Part shown: piece after piece, positions 55,322-63,791 of the stretch
Numbering within the stretch: position 1 is the first letter of the stretch
Layout: each line of letters opens with the position of its first letter
NCBI RefSeq assembly: GCF_000514815.1
Contig: NZ_AZWQ01000025.1
Span: forward strand, 1 to 64,000
Length of the DNA: 64,000 nt
Reading direction: 5' to 3'
Origin: Salinispora fenicalii
GTDB taxonomy: Bacteria > Actinomycetota > Actinomycetes > Mycobacteriales > Micromonosporaceae
Position numbers and translations under genes: made by a program
The notes under the pieces: model-generated
The model's input: only the letters and a program-made list of their open reading frames with translations
The model's database searches: none
Told to the model about the DNA's origin: nothing

Positions 55322-56140
55322 ATGGCCGTGTACCGGTTCCTGCTGACGCCACGCTGGCTTGGCGCGCTCGCGCTGACCCTGGTCGCGGCGGCGATCATGG
55401 TGTTGCTCGCCGACTGGCAACTGGCTCGCTACCACGACCGCACCGCGATCAACGAACAGATCGACGCTGGTCAGCGGATGGACCCGGTGCCACTGCCGGA
55501 GGCGGTAACCACCCCGACCGGGAACGCCGGCACCGTCGGGCCCGCCCCCGCCACCGAGCGGACCTGGACGAAGGTCAACGCCACCGGGCAGTACGACACC
55601 GCGAACGTGATCCTGGTCCGGGGGCGCTCGCTGGACCGTACGGTCGGCTTCGAGGTGCTGACCCCGCTGATGCTGACCGACGGCACGGCCGTGCTGGTCA
55701 ACCGGGGCTGGGTCCCGCCCGCGCCGGGCGGAGACGCCACCGTCCAGCCGACCGTGCCCGCGGCCCCCGCCGGCCCGGTGACCGTGACCGGCCGGATCCG
55801 CGCCGGTGAGGGCGGCTCGCTCCCGGTCACCCGCCGCGACGGCAAACTGGAGACCCGCCGCGTCAGCCTGCCCAAGCTGGCCGGGGAACTGCCGTACCCG
55901 ATCTACGGCGGCTATGTGCTGCTCGATCAGCAGACCCCGACCGCCGACCCGACCTTCCAGGCGGTACCGGTCGGCTACACGAACAACTGGCAGAACTACG
56001 GGTACGTCGTGCAGTGGTGGATTTTCGCCGGGATGACCCTGCTGGGCTTCGGCTACTTCGCCCGGCGGGAAGCCCAGCGACGGGCCGGCGTGGTGCGCGA
56101 ACGTCCCACCGACCGGACGGCCGAAACAGCCTCCACCTGA
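55322..56140 (+). CDS. SURF1-family cytochrome oxidase assembly protein
   Basis: A 272-residue protein with two membrane helices (about 12-32 and 232-252) flanking an extracytoplasmic domain, the SURF1 topology. Marks: LADWQLARYHDRTAINEQID after the first helix, VLVNRGWVPPAP in the middle, and NNWQNYGYVVQWWIFAGMTL at the second helix. SURF1 helps insert heme a in aa3 oxidase. ATG at 55322 lies 78 bases after the PBP gene. It relates functionally to CtaJ at 22832, though they are far apart. Confidence 0.9.
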   Translation: MAVYRFLLTPRWLGALALTLVAAAIMVLLADWQLARYHDRTAINEQIDAGQRMDPVPLPEAVTTPTGNAGTVGPAPATERTWTKVNATGQYDTANVILVRGRSLDRTVGFEVLTPLMLTDGTAVLVNRGWVPPAPGGDATVQPTVPAAPAGPVTVTGRIRAGEGGSLPVTRRDGKLETRRVSLPKLAGELPYPIYGGYVLLDQQTPTADPTFQAVPVGYTNNWQNYGYVVQWWIFAGMTLLGFGYFARREAQRRAGVVRERPTDRTAETAST

Positions 56141-56217
56141 TCATCACGTGCGACGTCCGCGCCGCCGCCACACCGGCACCGCGGGCGGGCGGCGCAGGCG
56201 GACGGCACAGGCGGGCG

Positions 56218-56424
56218 TCAGATCGAAACGGGCTCCTCGATGCGCAGGCCCCGGGCGCGCACCCCGTCAGCGACCCGGGCAAGCGTCGAATCGAGTGTGA
56301 CCAGCGCGGCCGAGAGCTGACCAAGCCGCTCCTTGAGTGACTCATCGGACCACGCGGAGACGTCAACGTCCCCCAAAGCACTGGCGGCGGCCTCCAGGCG
56401 GGCCATGACCTCGTTCGTACTCAT
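56218..56424 (-). CDS. small helical protein, function unknown
   Basis: A 68-residue protein of heptad-like character: MARLEAAASALGDVDVSAWS, then LKERLGQLSAALVTLDSTLAR. It looks like the N-terminal helical portion of DUF222/HNH proteins but stands alone, with no nuclease domain following. A start at residue 7 has GAGGTC just before it. It converges with the SURF1 gene. No function can be given. Confidence 0.55.
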   Translation of the reverse strand: MSTNEVMARLEAAASALGDVDVSAWSDESLKERLGQLSAALVTLDSTLARVADGVRARGLRIEEPVSI

Positions 56425-56513
56425 GTACGAAGGCTATACCACCCGGGTGACGGACACGCCGGAAACGCCCAGCTAGAACAGGACGTTATGGTTCCGACAC
56501 CTGGCACAGCTGG

Positions 56514-56552
56514 GGACGTGCCTGCGGAGGTACCACCACCGCAGGCACGTCC
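56514..56552. terminator. strong stem-loop between two minus-strand genes
   Basis: GGACGTGCCTGCGG at 56514-56527 pairs perfectly with 56539-56552, a 14-bp stem with an 11-base loop. It lies about 100 bases beyond the stop of the dipeptidase gene on the minus strand and is symmetric, so it could stop transcription either way. A direct repeat AGCTCAACCCCGCTGG (near 56595 and 56632) lies between it and the gene. Confidence 0.75.
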
Positions 56553-56648
56553 GCCCGCAGACCGCTCAGGAAGGCTGTGGCCAACCCCGGCAAGAGCTCA
56601 ACCCCGCTGGCCCATGCAACCCTGCTGGCAGCTCAACCCCGCTGGGGC

Positions 56649-57995
56649 TCAGGCACGCCCAGCGGTAGCGACGTTCCGCAGCAACAGCGCCTCGGCCAGG
56701 CACACCCGAGCGAACTCCCCCAGGTGCAGGCTCTCGTTCGGGCCGTGCGCCCGGGCGTACGGATCTTCCACACCGGTCACCAGGATCGCGGCCTGCGGGA
56801 ACATCTCCTGGAACGTGGCGATGAACGGGATCGAACCGCCGACCCCGATGTCCACCGGATCGGTGCCGTCCCAGGCGGTACGGAACGCGGAGCGAGCCGC
56901 GTCGAACATCGGGCCGGAGGCGTCGATGCGGCAGGGTTCGCCGTCGTGCTCCAGCGTGACCGACACCTGAGCACCCCACGGAGCATGCTTGCTCAGGTGC
57001 GCACGAAGCGCCGCGTACGCTCCCTTGGGGTCATCACCCGGCGCCAGCCGCAGGCTCAGCTTGGCCTTCGCGGCCGGGACCAGGGCGTTCGGCGCCTCCC
57101 CGGTGGCCGGCGCATCGATGCCGAGTACCGCTAGGGCCGGCTTGGTCCAGAGCCGGTCCGTGATCTGATCGGTGCCGATGAACTGCACACCCTCCGCCAG
57201 CCCCGCCTCGGCGCGGAAGCGGTCCTCCGGATAGTCCACCGCCGCGCCGCCGCGGCTGACCAGCCCGTCCACGGCCACGTTCCCGGCGTCGTCGTGCAGG
57301 GTGGCGAGCAGCCGGGCCAGCGCGGTCAGCCCGTCCGGCACCGGGCCGCCGTACATGCCGCTGTGCACGGCGTGGTCCAGCGTACGAACCTCGACGAAGC
57401 AGTTCACGATCCCACGCAGCGACGTGGTCAGCGCCGGCACGCCGATGTCCCAGTTGGTCGAGTCGGCGATCACGATGACATCCGAGGTGAGCTCGTCCCG
57501 GTACTCGGCGAGCAGCCCGGCCAGCGAATCGGAGCCGTACTCCTCCTCGCCTTCAATGAACAGCACGACACCCACCGGCAGCGAGTCACCGAACGCCCGC
57601 AGCGCCGCGATGTGCGCCATGATGCCCGCCTTGTCGTCGGCGGCGCCGCGGCCGTAGAGGCGGCCGTCCCGCTCCTCCGGCTCGAACGGGTCCGACTCCC
57701 ACAGCGACCGGTCACCGACCGGCTGCACGTCGTGGTGGGCGTAGAGCAGCACGGTCGGGGCACCGGGCGGCGCCGCCTTCGTCCCGATCACGGCCGGCTG
57801 CCCACCGGAGCGGGCCAGCCGCACCTCTAGGCCGCAGTCCCGCAGCAGCTCCGCGACCGCTGCCGCGGAACGCTCCACGTGGCTGTGGTCGAAGCCGTCG
57901 AACGCGATACTCGGGATCCGGACGAGACGCTCGAGATCCGCCCGCACGCCGGGCAGCTCCCGTTCAAGCGCGGCCCGCAGGTCAGACTCGGACAT
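56649..57995 (-). CDS. M20-family dipeptidase/metallopeptidase
   Basis: A 448-residue zinc peptidase. The first metal segment is VLLYAHHDVQPVG, followed by GRLYGRGAADDKAGI; the catalytic Glu pair is in FIEGEEEYGSDSL; further ligands are in IVIADSTNW and near the C-terminus in AHGPNESLHL. The dimerisation domain (HSGMYGGPVPDGLTALARLL) is inserted as in CNDP-like dipeptidases. ATG at 57995 gives MSESDLRAALEREL; starts 5 and 8 codons upstream are possible and overlap the kinase gene. It likely hydrolyses dipeptides or related amides. Confidence 0.9.
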   Translation of the reverse strand: MSESDLRAALERELPGVRADLERLVRIPSIAFDGFDHSHVERSAAAVAELLRDCGLEVRLARSGGQPAVIGTKAAPPGAPTVLLYAHHDVQPVGDRSLWESDPFEPEERDGRLYGRGAADDKAGIMAHIAALRAFGDSLPVGVVLFIEGEEEYGSDSLAGLLAEYRDELTSDVIVIADSTNWDIGVPALTTSLRGIVNCFVEVRTLDHAVHSGMYGGPVPDGLTALARLLATLHDDAGNVAVDGLVSRGGAAVDYPEDRFRAEAGLAEGVQFIGTDQITDRLWTKPALAVLGIDAPATGEAPNALVPAAKAKLSLRLAPGDDPKGAYAALRAHLSKHAPWGAQVSVTLEHDGEPCRIDASGPMFDAARSAFRTAWDGTDPVDIGVGGSIPFIATFQEMFPQAAILVTGVEDPYARAHGPNESLHLGEFARVCLAEALLLRNVATAGRA

Positions 57996-58647
57996 GATCG
58001 ATGTTGTCATGACCGGCATCGTATGCCCGCCTTACCGACCGGCCTCGCCGCAGGTAGTACCGGGCGCGGTCGTGGGGCAACACCGGCGCGCCGTCAACCA
58101 CCAGGTCCGCCCGGCCGCAGGTGCCGTCGGCGGCGAAGTGGGCCCGCTCACCTGCGTGCCAGCGGCGCAGCTCCGGCAGAATCCCGGGGCCGTCCCGGGT
58201 CACCGCCCGGGTGAGCCGCAGCTGCGCTGGGGCGGTTACGAACATGGCGAGGCTCAACTCCGGCGCCACCGCGGCACGCGCCGCGCTCACCCCCTCCAGC
58301 AGCAGGACCGGTGCCGCCGGCACCGGCACCGGGCGGGGCAGGAACGACCGCCGGACCCAGCTGAACCGCCGGTACTCCCCGGCCCGCCCCGCCCGCACCG
58401 GCGCCAGCACCCACTCCTCCAGCCGGGACCAGAAGGTGAGCTGGTCAGCCCAGCCGTCGAGCAGGTCGTCGGTGTGTATCACCACCGGCCGGGCCCGGCC
58501 GGGCCCGGCGGCGAGCGCATCGGCGAGCCGCGCCGTGAACCAGCTCTTCCCCGCGCCGCTGGGTCCGTCCACAGCCACCAGCCGGGTCTTCCCCAACCGC
58601 GCCGGCGCCGCACACACCCGATCTGCCAACCGGGCGTACGACTCCAT
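57982..58647 (-). CDS. uridine-kinase-like P-loop protein
   Basis: A 221-residue P-loop phosphotransferase. Walker A is VDGPSGAGKS at about 26-35, then the acidic HTDDLLDGWADQL segment as in uridine kinases, EYRRFSWVRRSFLPRP and VLLLEGVSAARAAV as the Walker B region. It ends RRAYDAGHDNIDHVRV. Such actinobacterial proteins are annotated as uridine kinases but substrate is untested. ATG at 58647 is one of several clustered starts (GTG 58650 and 58662). Its end overlaps the dipeptidase start by 14 bases, so they are co-translated. Confidence 0.82.
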   Translation of the reverse strand: MESYARLADRVCAAPARLGKTRLVAVDGPSGAGKSWFTARLADALAAGPGRARPVVIHTDDLLDGWADQLTFWSRLEEWVLAPVRAGRAGEYRRFSWVRRSFLPRPVPVPAAPVLLLEGVSAARAAVAPELSLAMFVTAPAQLRLTRAVTRDGPGILPELRRWHAGERAHFAADGTCGRADLVVDGAPVLPHDRARYYLRRGRSVRRAYDAGHDNIDHVRV

Positions 58648-58783
58648 CACCGCTACCGCCACGGCCTGACCGTATCCGGCGGCGCAGCCGCGCCACCTCG
58701 GTCCGTCGCCCGTTCGAGCGGTCGTACCGCTGGCCGACGCCGTTCGACCGCGCGTTGCCGGGCACGGGCGGCATGATCGGCTG

Positions 58784-59200
58784 GTGTCCCACAGCGTGAT
58801 GAGTCCAGGCGTTGATGCCCTGTTGGAGCAGGCCCGCGTCGGGGTGCGCCGGCTGACCCCGCACCAGGCCGTCGAGGCGATCCGCGCCGGGGCGTTGCTG
58901 ATCGACACCCGCACCGAACGGCAGCGGGCGGAGCAGGGTGAGCTGCCCGGCGCGATCGTCATCGAGCGGGCGGTGCTGGAGTGGCGGCTGGACCCGGCCA
59001 GTACCTGGCGGATCCCGGAGGCCACCCGGTACGACCGGGAGGTCGTGGTGGTGTGCCGGGAGGGCTACAGCTCCAGCCTGGCCGTGGCGGGCCTACGCGC
59101 GCTGGGCCTGCGTCGCGCCACCGACATCATCGGAGGGGTGCAGGCCTGGCAGGAGGCGGGACTCCCCCTCTCCGACCGCCCCGCCGACATCCGTCACTGA
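58784..59200 (+). CDS. rhodanese-domain sulfurtransferase
   Basis: A 138-residue single rhodanese domain. LTPHQAVEAIRAGALLIDTR is the opening motif, and the active-site loop is VVCREGYSSS with the persulfide Cys91. The loop has six residues (CREGYS), as in thiosulfate sulfurtransferases. The end GGVQAWQEAGLPL is normal. GTG at 58784 or ATG at 58799 may be the start. It is divergent from the kinase gene and is followed by a 19-bp tandem repeat. Confidence 0.88.
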   Translation: MSHSVMSPGVDALLEQARVGVRRLTPHQAVEAIRAGALLIDTRTERQRAEQGELPGAIVIERAVLEWRLDPASTWRIPEATRYDREVVVVCREGYSSSLAVAGLRALGLRRATDIIGGVQAWQEAGLPLSDRPADIRH

Positions 59201-59210
59201 CACCGGCACC

Positions 59211-59304
59211 GGATCCCGTCAGGCGGCGGGATCCCCGTCACGCGGCCGAATCCCCGTCACGCGGCGGGATCGGCGTTAGCTGGCCGGATCGGCGTCAGGC
59301 GGCT
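59211..59304. repeat. 19-bp imperfect tandem repeat, five copies
   Basis: Copies at 59211, 59229, 59248, 59267 and 59286 follow the pattern GGATC(C/G)(C/G)CGTCAGGCGGC. The first is 18 bases. It fills the gap between the convergent rhodanese gene and cobQ. No frame runs across it. Confidence 0.8.
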
Positions 59305-59327
59305 GCCCGTCCGGCGGCCGGCCCGGG

Positions 59328-60881
59328 TCAGGCGGCCGGGTCCCCGTCGGGTGCGCCCGGCGGGATGAACGGCAGGCCCGACGGTGGGCCGGTTTCAATC
59401 AGCCGCCACAGTGCGGCGGTGTCCAGGTGCTCCTCGACCAGATCCCCGAGCAGATCCAGGGAACGTTCGCGGGCGCCAGCGAAGGAAGTGTCCGGGGCCG
59501 CCCGGAACCCGGATCGGCCAGCCTGCCGGGCCACCTCGGTCAAGAAACGGCGACGGAACCCATCCGACTCGAACGCGCCATGCCAGTGGGTGCCGTACAC
59601 CGCCCCGGCGACCGCGCCCTCACCGGTGCCGTCGGCGTACGTGAAGAGCGGGGTGAGGTCGGGGTCGGCGGCCGAGACGTACCCGTGGTGGATCTCGTAG
59701 CCGCGGACCGGGACGCCATCCCACCCGGTGCCGGCCGACTGCCGGACCGTCTTGACCGGGTCGAAGGTGACCTCGACCGGCAGCAGCCCCAGGCCGGGTA
59801 CGCTGCCCTGCCCGCTCTCCACCGGATCGTGGATGCCGCGGCCGAGCATCTGGAAGCCGCCGCAGACGCCGAGCAGGGGCCGCCCGGCGGCGGCGTGGGC
59901 GAGCACGGCCTCCGCGAGGCCGGTCTGGCGCAGCCAGGCCAGGTCCGCCACGGTCGCCTTGGAACCGGGCAGCACGACCAGGTCGGCGGCGGCGAGCTCG
60001 GCGGGCTCGACGGTGAGACGCACCCGCACGCCCGGCTCGGTGGCGAGCGCCTCGACATCGGTGGCGTTGCTGATCCGGGGCAGCCGGACCACGGCCACGT
60101 CCAGCCAGTCGCTGCCGCGGGGGGCGGCCGGGCGGCCGAGCACCCGCCCGTACGCCAGCGAGTCCTCCGCGTCGAGCCAGAGGTCAAGTGACCAGGGCAG
60201 CACCCCGTAGGTGGGCCTTCCGGTGACCTGACGCAGCATGTCCAGGCCCGGCGCCAGCAGGCCCGGGTCGCCGCGGAACTTGTTGATGACGAATCCGGCG
60301 ACCAACGCCTGATCGGCCGGCTCCAGTAGGGCCACCGTGCCGAACATGGAGGCGAACACCCCGCCCCGGTCGATGTCCCCGACCACGATCGCGGGCAGGT
60401 CGGCGTGCCGCGCCAGCCCCATGTTGACGTAGTCCCCGGCCCGTAGGTTGATCTCCGCCGGGCTACCCGCCCCCTCGCAGATCACCACGTCGTAAGCCGC
60501 CCGCAGCTGCGCCAGGGCCGCGTACGCGGTTTCGGCGAGACGGGGGCGAAGCTGCCGGAACGAACCGGCGGTGAGGGTGTCGACCGCCTCGCCGAGCAGC
60601 ACCACCTGGCTGCTCCGGTCGCTGCCCGGCTTGAGCAGCACCGGGTTGAACCGCAGCTGGGGGGCCAGGCCACAGGCCGCTGCCTGCATCGCCTGCGCCC
60701 GGCCGATCTCACCGCCGCGCCCGTCCGGGCCGACGACGACCGCCGAGTTGTTGGACATGTTCTGCGCCTTGAACGGCGCCACTCGTACGCCCTGCCGGTG
60801 CAGCCAGCGACAGATCCCGGCGGTGAGGACGCTCTTGCCGGCGTCCGAGGTGGTTCCGGTGACCAACAGCCCGCCGCTCAC
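59328..60881 (-). CDS. cobQ: cobyric acid synthase
   Basis: A 517-residue glutamine-dependent amidotransferase that amidates four carboxyls of adenosylcobyrinate diamide. The ATP-binding domain starts [18 protein letters not shown] and continues with [31 protein letters not shown] is the second signature. The class I glutaminase-like domain has the nucleophile cysteine in [15 protein letters not shown] and EIHHGYV as the histidine region. GTG at 60881 overlaps the cobD stop by four bases. The last 15 residues are a Pro/Gly tail. Confidence 0.96.
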   Translation of the reverse strand: MSGGLLVTGTTSDAGKSVLTAGICRWLHRQGVRVAPFKAQNMSNNSAVVVGPDGRGGEIGRAQAMQAAACGLAPQLRFNPVLLKPGSDRSSQVVLLGEAVDTLTAGSFRQLRPRLAETAYAALAQLRAAYDVVICEGAGSPAEINLRAGDYVNMGLARHADLPAIVVGDIDRGGVFASMFGTVALLEPADQALVAGFVINKFRGDPGLLAPGLDMLRQVTGRPTYGVLPWSLDLWLDAEDSLAYGRVLGRPAAPRGSDWLDVAVVRLPRISNATDVEALATEPGVRVRLTVEPAELAAADLVVLPGSKATVADLAWLRQTGLAEAVLAHAAAGRPLLGVCGGFQMLGRGIHDPVESGQGSVPGLGLLPVEVTFDPVKTVRQSAGTGWDGVPVRGYEIHHGYVSAADPDLTPLFTYADGTGEGAVAGAVYGTHWHGAFESDGFRRRFLTEVARQAGRSGFRAAPDTSFAGARERSLDLLGDLVEEHLDTAALWRLIETGPPSGLPFIPPGAPDGDPAA

Positions 60882-61879
60882 CGCCGCCTCCCGCGTACGA
60901 TCTGTTTCCCGCCGCTGATCGCCCGGCGGCCCCCGGCGGTGAGCAGACGCCCCACGGTCAGCGGGTACGCCGTCGCGAGCCCGAGCGTGGCGAGCCCGAC
61001 GACGGCGGAGATCCGGGCCATCCGAGGAAGGTGGCTCGCGTCTGGACGCGGGCCGTCGCCGAGGAACGGACGCACCTCGACCCGGCCGGCGTAGACGTTG
61101 CGCCCACCGAGCCGGACACCGAGCGCCCCGGCGGCCGCCGCTTCGCACTGCCCGGCATTGGGGCTGGGATGGTCGTTCCGGTCCCGGCGCCAGACCCGCC
61201 AGGCCCGCTCCCGGTCCCCTTGGGCCAGCGGCGCCCCGGCGACCGTCAACAGCCCGGTCAGCCGAGATGGTACGAGGTTGAGCAGGTCATCGAGGCGGGC
61301 CGCGGGGGTGCCGAAGCGCGCGTACCGGGAGGAGCGGTGGCCAACCATCGCGTCGAGTGTGTTCGCCGCCCGGTAGCCCAGCAGCCCGGGCAAGCCGGCG
61401 ACCGCGCCCCAGAACAGCGGGGCGACGACGGCGTCGGAGGTGTTCTCGGCGACCGACTCGACAGCGGCCCGAGCCAGCTCCGGCTCGTCCAGTGTTGACG
61501 GGTCCCGCCCGCAGAGGTGGCCCAGGCGTTGCCGGGCCGACGGCAGGTCACCGTCGCCAAGCGCCGCACCGAGCACCGCCGCCTCACGACGCAACGTGCG
61601 CCCACCGAGCACGGCCCAGGTGCCGGCGGCTACGACTACGCCCCGCGCCAGGGGACGCCCTCGGGTGGCGACCGTCACCGCGGCACCGAGCGCCACCGGC
61701 ACTCCCACCGCCAGCGCGGTGTAGGCCGCGCCAGCCGCCCGGTCCGGCCGGTAGATCCGCCGCTCCAAGGAACTCGCCGCACGGCCGAACCCGGCCACCG
61801 GGTGCCAGCGGCGAGGGTCGCCGACCAGCGCGTCCATCGCGTAACCCGCGACTAGCCCCGCTACCGTCGCCTGCCGCAC
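60878..61879 (-). CDS. cobD: adenosylcobinamide-phosphate synthase (CobD/CbiB)
   Basis: A 333-residue integral membrane enzyme that attaches the aminopropanol arm to adenosylcobyrate. [20 protein letters not shown] is the start signature; [20 protein letters not shown] and [19 protein letters not shown] are highly characteristic, and [19 protein letters not shown] follows. It has about five membrane helices. GTG start at 61879. Together with cobQ it forms the second cobalamin block of the window. No cobalamin riboswitch was recognised upstream. Confidence 0.95.
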   Translation of the reverse strand: MRQATVAGLVAGYAMDALVGDPRRWHPVAGFGRAASSLERRIYRPDRAAGAAYTALAVGVPVALGAAVTVATRGRPLARGVVVAAGTWAVLGGRTLRREAAVLGAALGDGDLPSARQRLGHLCGRDPSTLDEPELARAAVESVAENTSDAVVAPLFWGAVAGLPGLLGYRAANTLDAMVGHRSSRYARFGTPAARLDDLLNLVPSRLTGLLTVAGAPLAQGDRERAWRVWRRDRNDHPSPNAGQCEAAAAGALGVRLGGRNVYAGRVEVRPFLGDGPRPDASHLPRMARISAVVGLATLGLATAYPLTVGRLLTAGGRRAISGGKQIVRGRRR

Positions 61880-62005
61880 CGGCCATCACCTCCGGCCGGT
61901 CAGCGTAGCCGAGCCCCACGTCCGGCCCGCCCGACCGTCTCGCCCCGATCCGTCGGCGGCGGACGGAACCGGGCGGCGACCCGGACGAAAACGGTGCCGG
62001 TGAGT

Positions 62006-62077
62006 GACGGCCCGACAGACGCGCGGGGTGACAGCCCGATGGACGCGCGGGGTGACAGCCCGATGGACGCGCGGGGT
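62006..62077. repeat. 24-bp tandem repeat, three copies
   Basis: The unit GACAGCCCGATGGACGCGCG plus GGGT occurs at 62030 and 62054 without change, and at 62006 with three differences. A fourth copy breaks off after GACGGCC. The array lies between cobD and the SSB gene, both on the minus strand, and codes for nothing recognisable. Confidence 0.85.
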
Positions 62078-62173
62078 GACGGCCTACGCCAGCCGGCACC
62101 CCGCCCCCGTCGCGCCCTTTCCCCACCAAGCCGTCACCGGTCGGCCTGAACCACCGACCGAGACTGGTCGGCG

Positions 62174-62998
62174 TCAGGCGGACACCCGCCCGCGGCCCCG
62201 CCGGGCTCGACTACCACCGGGTGGCGGCTCGGCGCTCTGCCCAGCCGGATCGACTTGGCCGGCTTCGTCGGTCGCCTCCGCTGGCAGGTCGGGGCTCCCG
62301 ACGAAGGCTGGCCCGTCGGTCTGACCAGAGCCAGCGACGCCCCGGTCCGCGTCGGCAATCGGAGCATCCAGGAAGTCCACGTCGGCACCGGCAGCAGGCG
62401 GGTGGTCGTGCAGCGCGGGCAGCTCGACCCCCTCGTCGATCTCCTCGTCGACTTGCTGGTCGGCTGGCTGGTCGACTTGCTGGTTGGTGGGGGCGGCCGA
62501 TGCCGACTCGGTCTGCGCACCAGGCACCCCCGGCTCCGCTACGGGATCCGTTGTGGGACCCATTCCAGGATCCGCCGTGGAACCCGCTGCGGGATCCGCC
62601 GTGGGATCTGCCGTGGTGCCGGCCGTGGCCACCGGTCGATTACGCAGAAACCGACCCCGACCGCGGGAAAGGTCGTGCCCGACCGCGACGGCTTCCAGTT
62701 CGTAGTGGGTTCGATGGCTGCCGGCGTCGTCGGTCCAGTCCCGGGTGTGGAGCCGCCCCGAGACGATCACCGGGTCGCCGACCATCACCGAGGTCACGAC
62801 CCCCTCGGCGAGCCGACGCCAGCAGTTGACCCGAAGGCGGAGACTGTTGCCGTCAACCCAGCGACCGCTCTCGCGGTCGAGGCGGCGCGCGGTGGAGGCC
62901 ACTTTGAAGTTGGCCACCAGGGTCTGGCTCTGGTTGGTGCGCCGCCACTCGGGCGCGGTCACGGCGGTGCCGATCACCGTGACGTGGGTGTCGAACAT
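62174..62998 (-). CDS. ssb: single-stranded DNA-binding protein paralogue
   Basis: A 274-residue protein. The first 110 residues are an OB-fold SSB domain: MFDTHVTVIGTAVTAPEWRR, SLRLRVNCWRRLAEGVV, VIVSGRLHTRDWTDDAGSHR and YELEAVAVGHDLSRG. The remaining 160 residues are low-complexity, with TADPTADPAAG-like and VDQPADQQVDEE-like runs. The end (RARRGRGRVSA) is basic and lacks the acidic DDDIPF tip used by SSB to recruit partner proteins. This suggests a secondary SSB, like the SsbB/competence-type paralogues of actinobacteria, not the replicative one. It is divergent from the HPF-like gene. Confidence 0.85.
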   Translation of the reverse strand: MFDTHVTVIGTAVTAPEWRRTNQSQTLVANFKVASTARRLDRESGRWVDGNSLRLRVNCWRRLAEGVVTSVMVGDPVIVSGRLHTRDWTDDAGSHRTHYELEAVAVGHDLSRGRGRFLRNRPVATAGTTADPTADPAAGSTADPGMGPTTDPVAEPGVPGAQTESASAAPTNQQVDQPADQQVDEEIDEGVELPALHDHPPAAGADVDFLDAPIADADRGVAGSGQTDGPAFVGSPDLPAEATDEAGQVDPAGQSAEPPPGGSRARRGRGRVSA

Positions 62999-63087
62999 CG
63001 TCCCTCCCGGGTCAGGTTGTCATCGCAAATTGCTCGACCTGAGCCTGTCCGGCCCCGTCGGGCGCTGCCATCTCGCTGGGAGTGAGC

Positions 63088-63115
63088 TGTGGACAACGAA
63101 GCAGGGTGTGGACAA
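63088..63115. promoter_or_regulatory. two DnaA boxes
   Basis: TGTGGACAA occurs at 63088-63096 and 63107-63115, each an exact complement of TTGTCCACA, the actinobacterial DnaA box. They are in the same orientation, 19 bases apart. They lie about 90 bases upstream of the SSB-like start and may let DnaA influence that promoter. Confidence 0.6.
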
Positions 63116-63192
63116 CAACCTGTTCAAAGGCCCAGTGTGCTAGGGGCCTCTGGCCCTGGGACAGCAGCGGAGCAAGCAGCAGAATTGACAAT

Positions 63193-63218
63193 GTTCCGGA
63201 ACGACAAAAGTTGGGTAT
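63193..63218 (+). promoter_or_regulatory. candidate stress-sigma promoter
   Basis: GTTCC at 63193-63197 followed after 15 bases by GGGTAT at 63213-63218 resembles the SigB/SigF-type consensus (GTTT...GGGTAT) of actinobacteria. It is about 80 bases upstream of the HPF-like gene. The first element is one base off consensus. TTGACA at 63185 offers an overlapping -35-like element but no matched -10. Confidence 0.4.
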
Positions 63219-63261
63219 ACCTGGATCAACAGCTAGTAACCGGACGAAGGGGTCAGTGATC

Positions 63262-63303
63262 ATGATGACGATCACCACCGGCACCGGCCAGGCGCAGCCA
63301 TGA
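63262..63303 (+). CDS. possible 13-residue upstream peptide
   Basis: A short frame reads MMTITTGTGQAQP and stops with TGA at 63301-63303, overlapping the ATG of the next gene by four bases (ATGA). AAGGGG stands about 10 bases before its ATG. A GTG two codons earlier is an alternative start. It may be translated only to couple initiation of the downstream gene. Confidence 0.4.
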   Translation: MMTITTGTGQAQP

Positions 63304-63689
63304 GCGGGGTCACCAACCCGGCCACCGTCAACGAGTGCCTCCGAGTGGGAGCCGGCTTCGCGCAGAGCGACCGGTCCTGGATCGCCGACCATTTCGGCAT
63401 GCTCGATGCCCGGCTCGCCAGCTTCCACGCCGACGCCACCGAGCTGGAGGTATCGGTCAAAAACCGGGAGACGAAGGGTCAGAAGGTCACCCTGGAGTGC
63501 TGGATCGCCGGCCGGCAGAAGATCGTCACCACCTCGGCGGAGGAGGATCTGCAGGCAGCGCTCAACGACGTCCGGGACGACCTGCGCCGCCGCCTCAACG
63601 ACGCGAAAACCCGACAGGAGCCCCGGCACAACAAGCACCTGCGCGACACCGACCCGCCAGCCAAGGCAGCGCAGGACGCCGACGGCTGA
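63300..63689 (+). CDS. ribosome hibernation factor-like protein (HPF/RaiA fold)
   Basis: A 129-residue protein. Residues about 24-105 follow the S30AE/HPF pattern: SWIADHFGMLDARLASFHAD, ELEVSVKNRETKGQKVTLEC, then WIAGRQKIVTTSAEEDLQAAL and the second helix DVRDDLRRRLNDAK. It lacks the C-terminal dimerisation domain of long HPF, so it is a short-type or specialised member; residues after 105 are polar. A role in inactivating ribosomes in stress is inferred from the fold and from a possible stress promoter upstream. It is divergent from the SSB-like gene. Confidence 0.65.
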   Translation: MSGVTNPATVNECLRVGAGFAQSDRSWIADHFGMLDARLASFHADATELEVSVKNRETKGQKVTLECWIAGRQKIVTTSAEEDLQAALNDVRDDLRRRLNDAKTRQEPRHNKHLRDTDPPAKAAQDADG

Positions 63690-63723
63690 CGGTTCGCAGC
63701 ACCACCAGCTCGGACGTACCCCG

Positions 63724-63755
63724 GCCCTCCTCCAGCACGACGCCTGGAGGAGGGC
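63724..63755 (+). terminator. stem-loop after HPF-like gene
   Basis: GCCCTCCTCCAG at 63724-63735 pairs perfectly with 63744-63755, with an 8-base loop. It lies 35 bases past the stop of the HPF-like gene and 37 bases before the next start. A compact 12-bp GC-rich hairpin, without a T-tract. Confidence 0.8.
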
Positions 63756-63791
63756 TACCGTCCGGTAGCTGGCCGGCGTACCGTCGCAGTC

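Noticed and set aside
61584..62129. Open frame with HPARPSGC repeats over the 24-bp array
   Set aside because: It is antisense-free but overlaps cobD in another frame, and its pattern comes from the DNA repeat alone.
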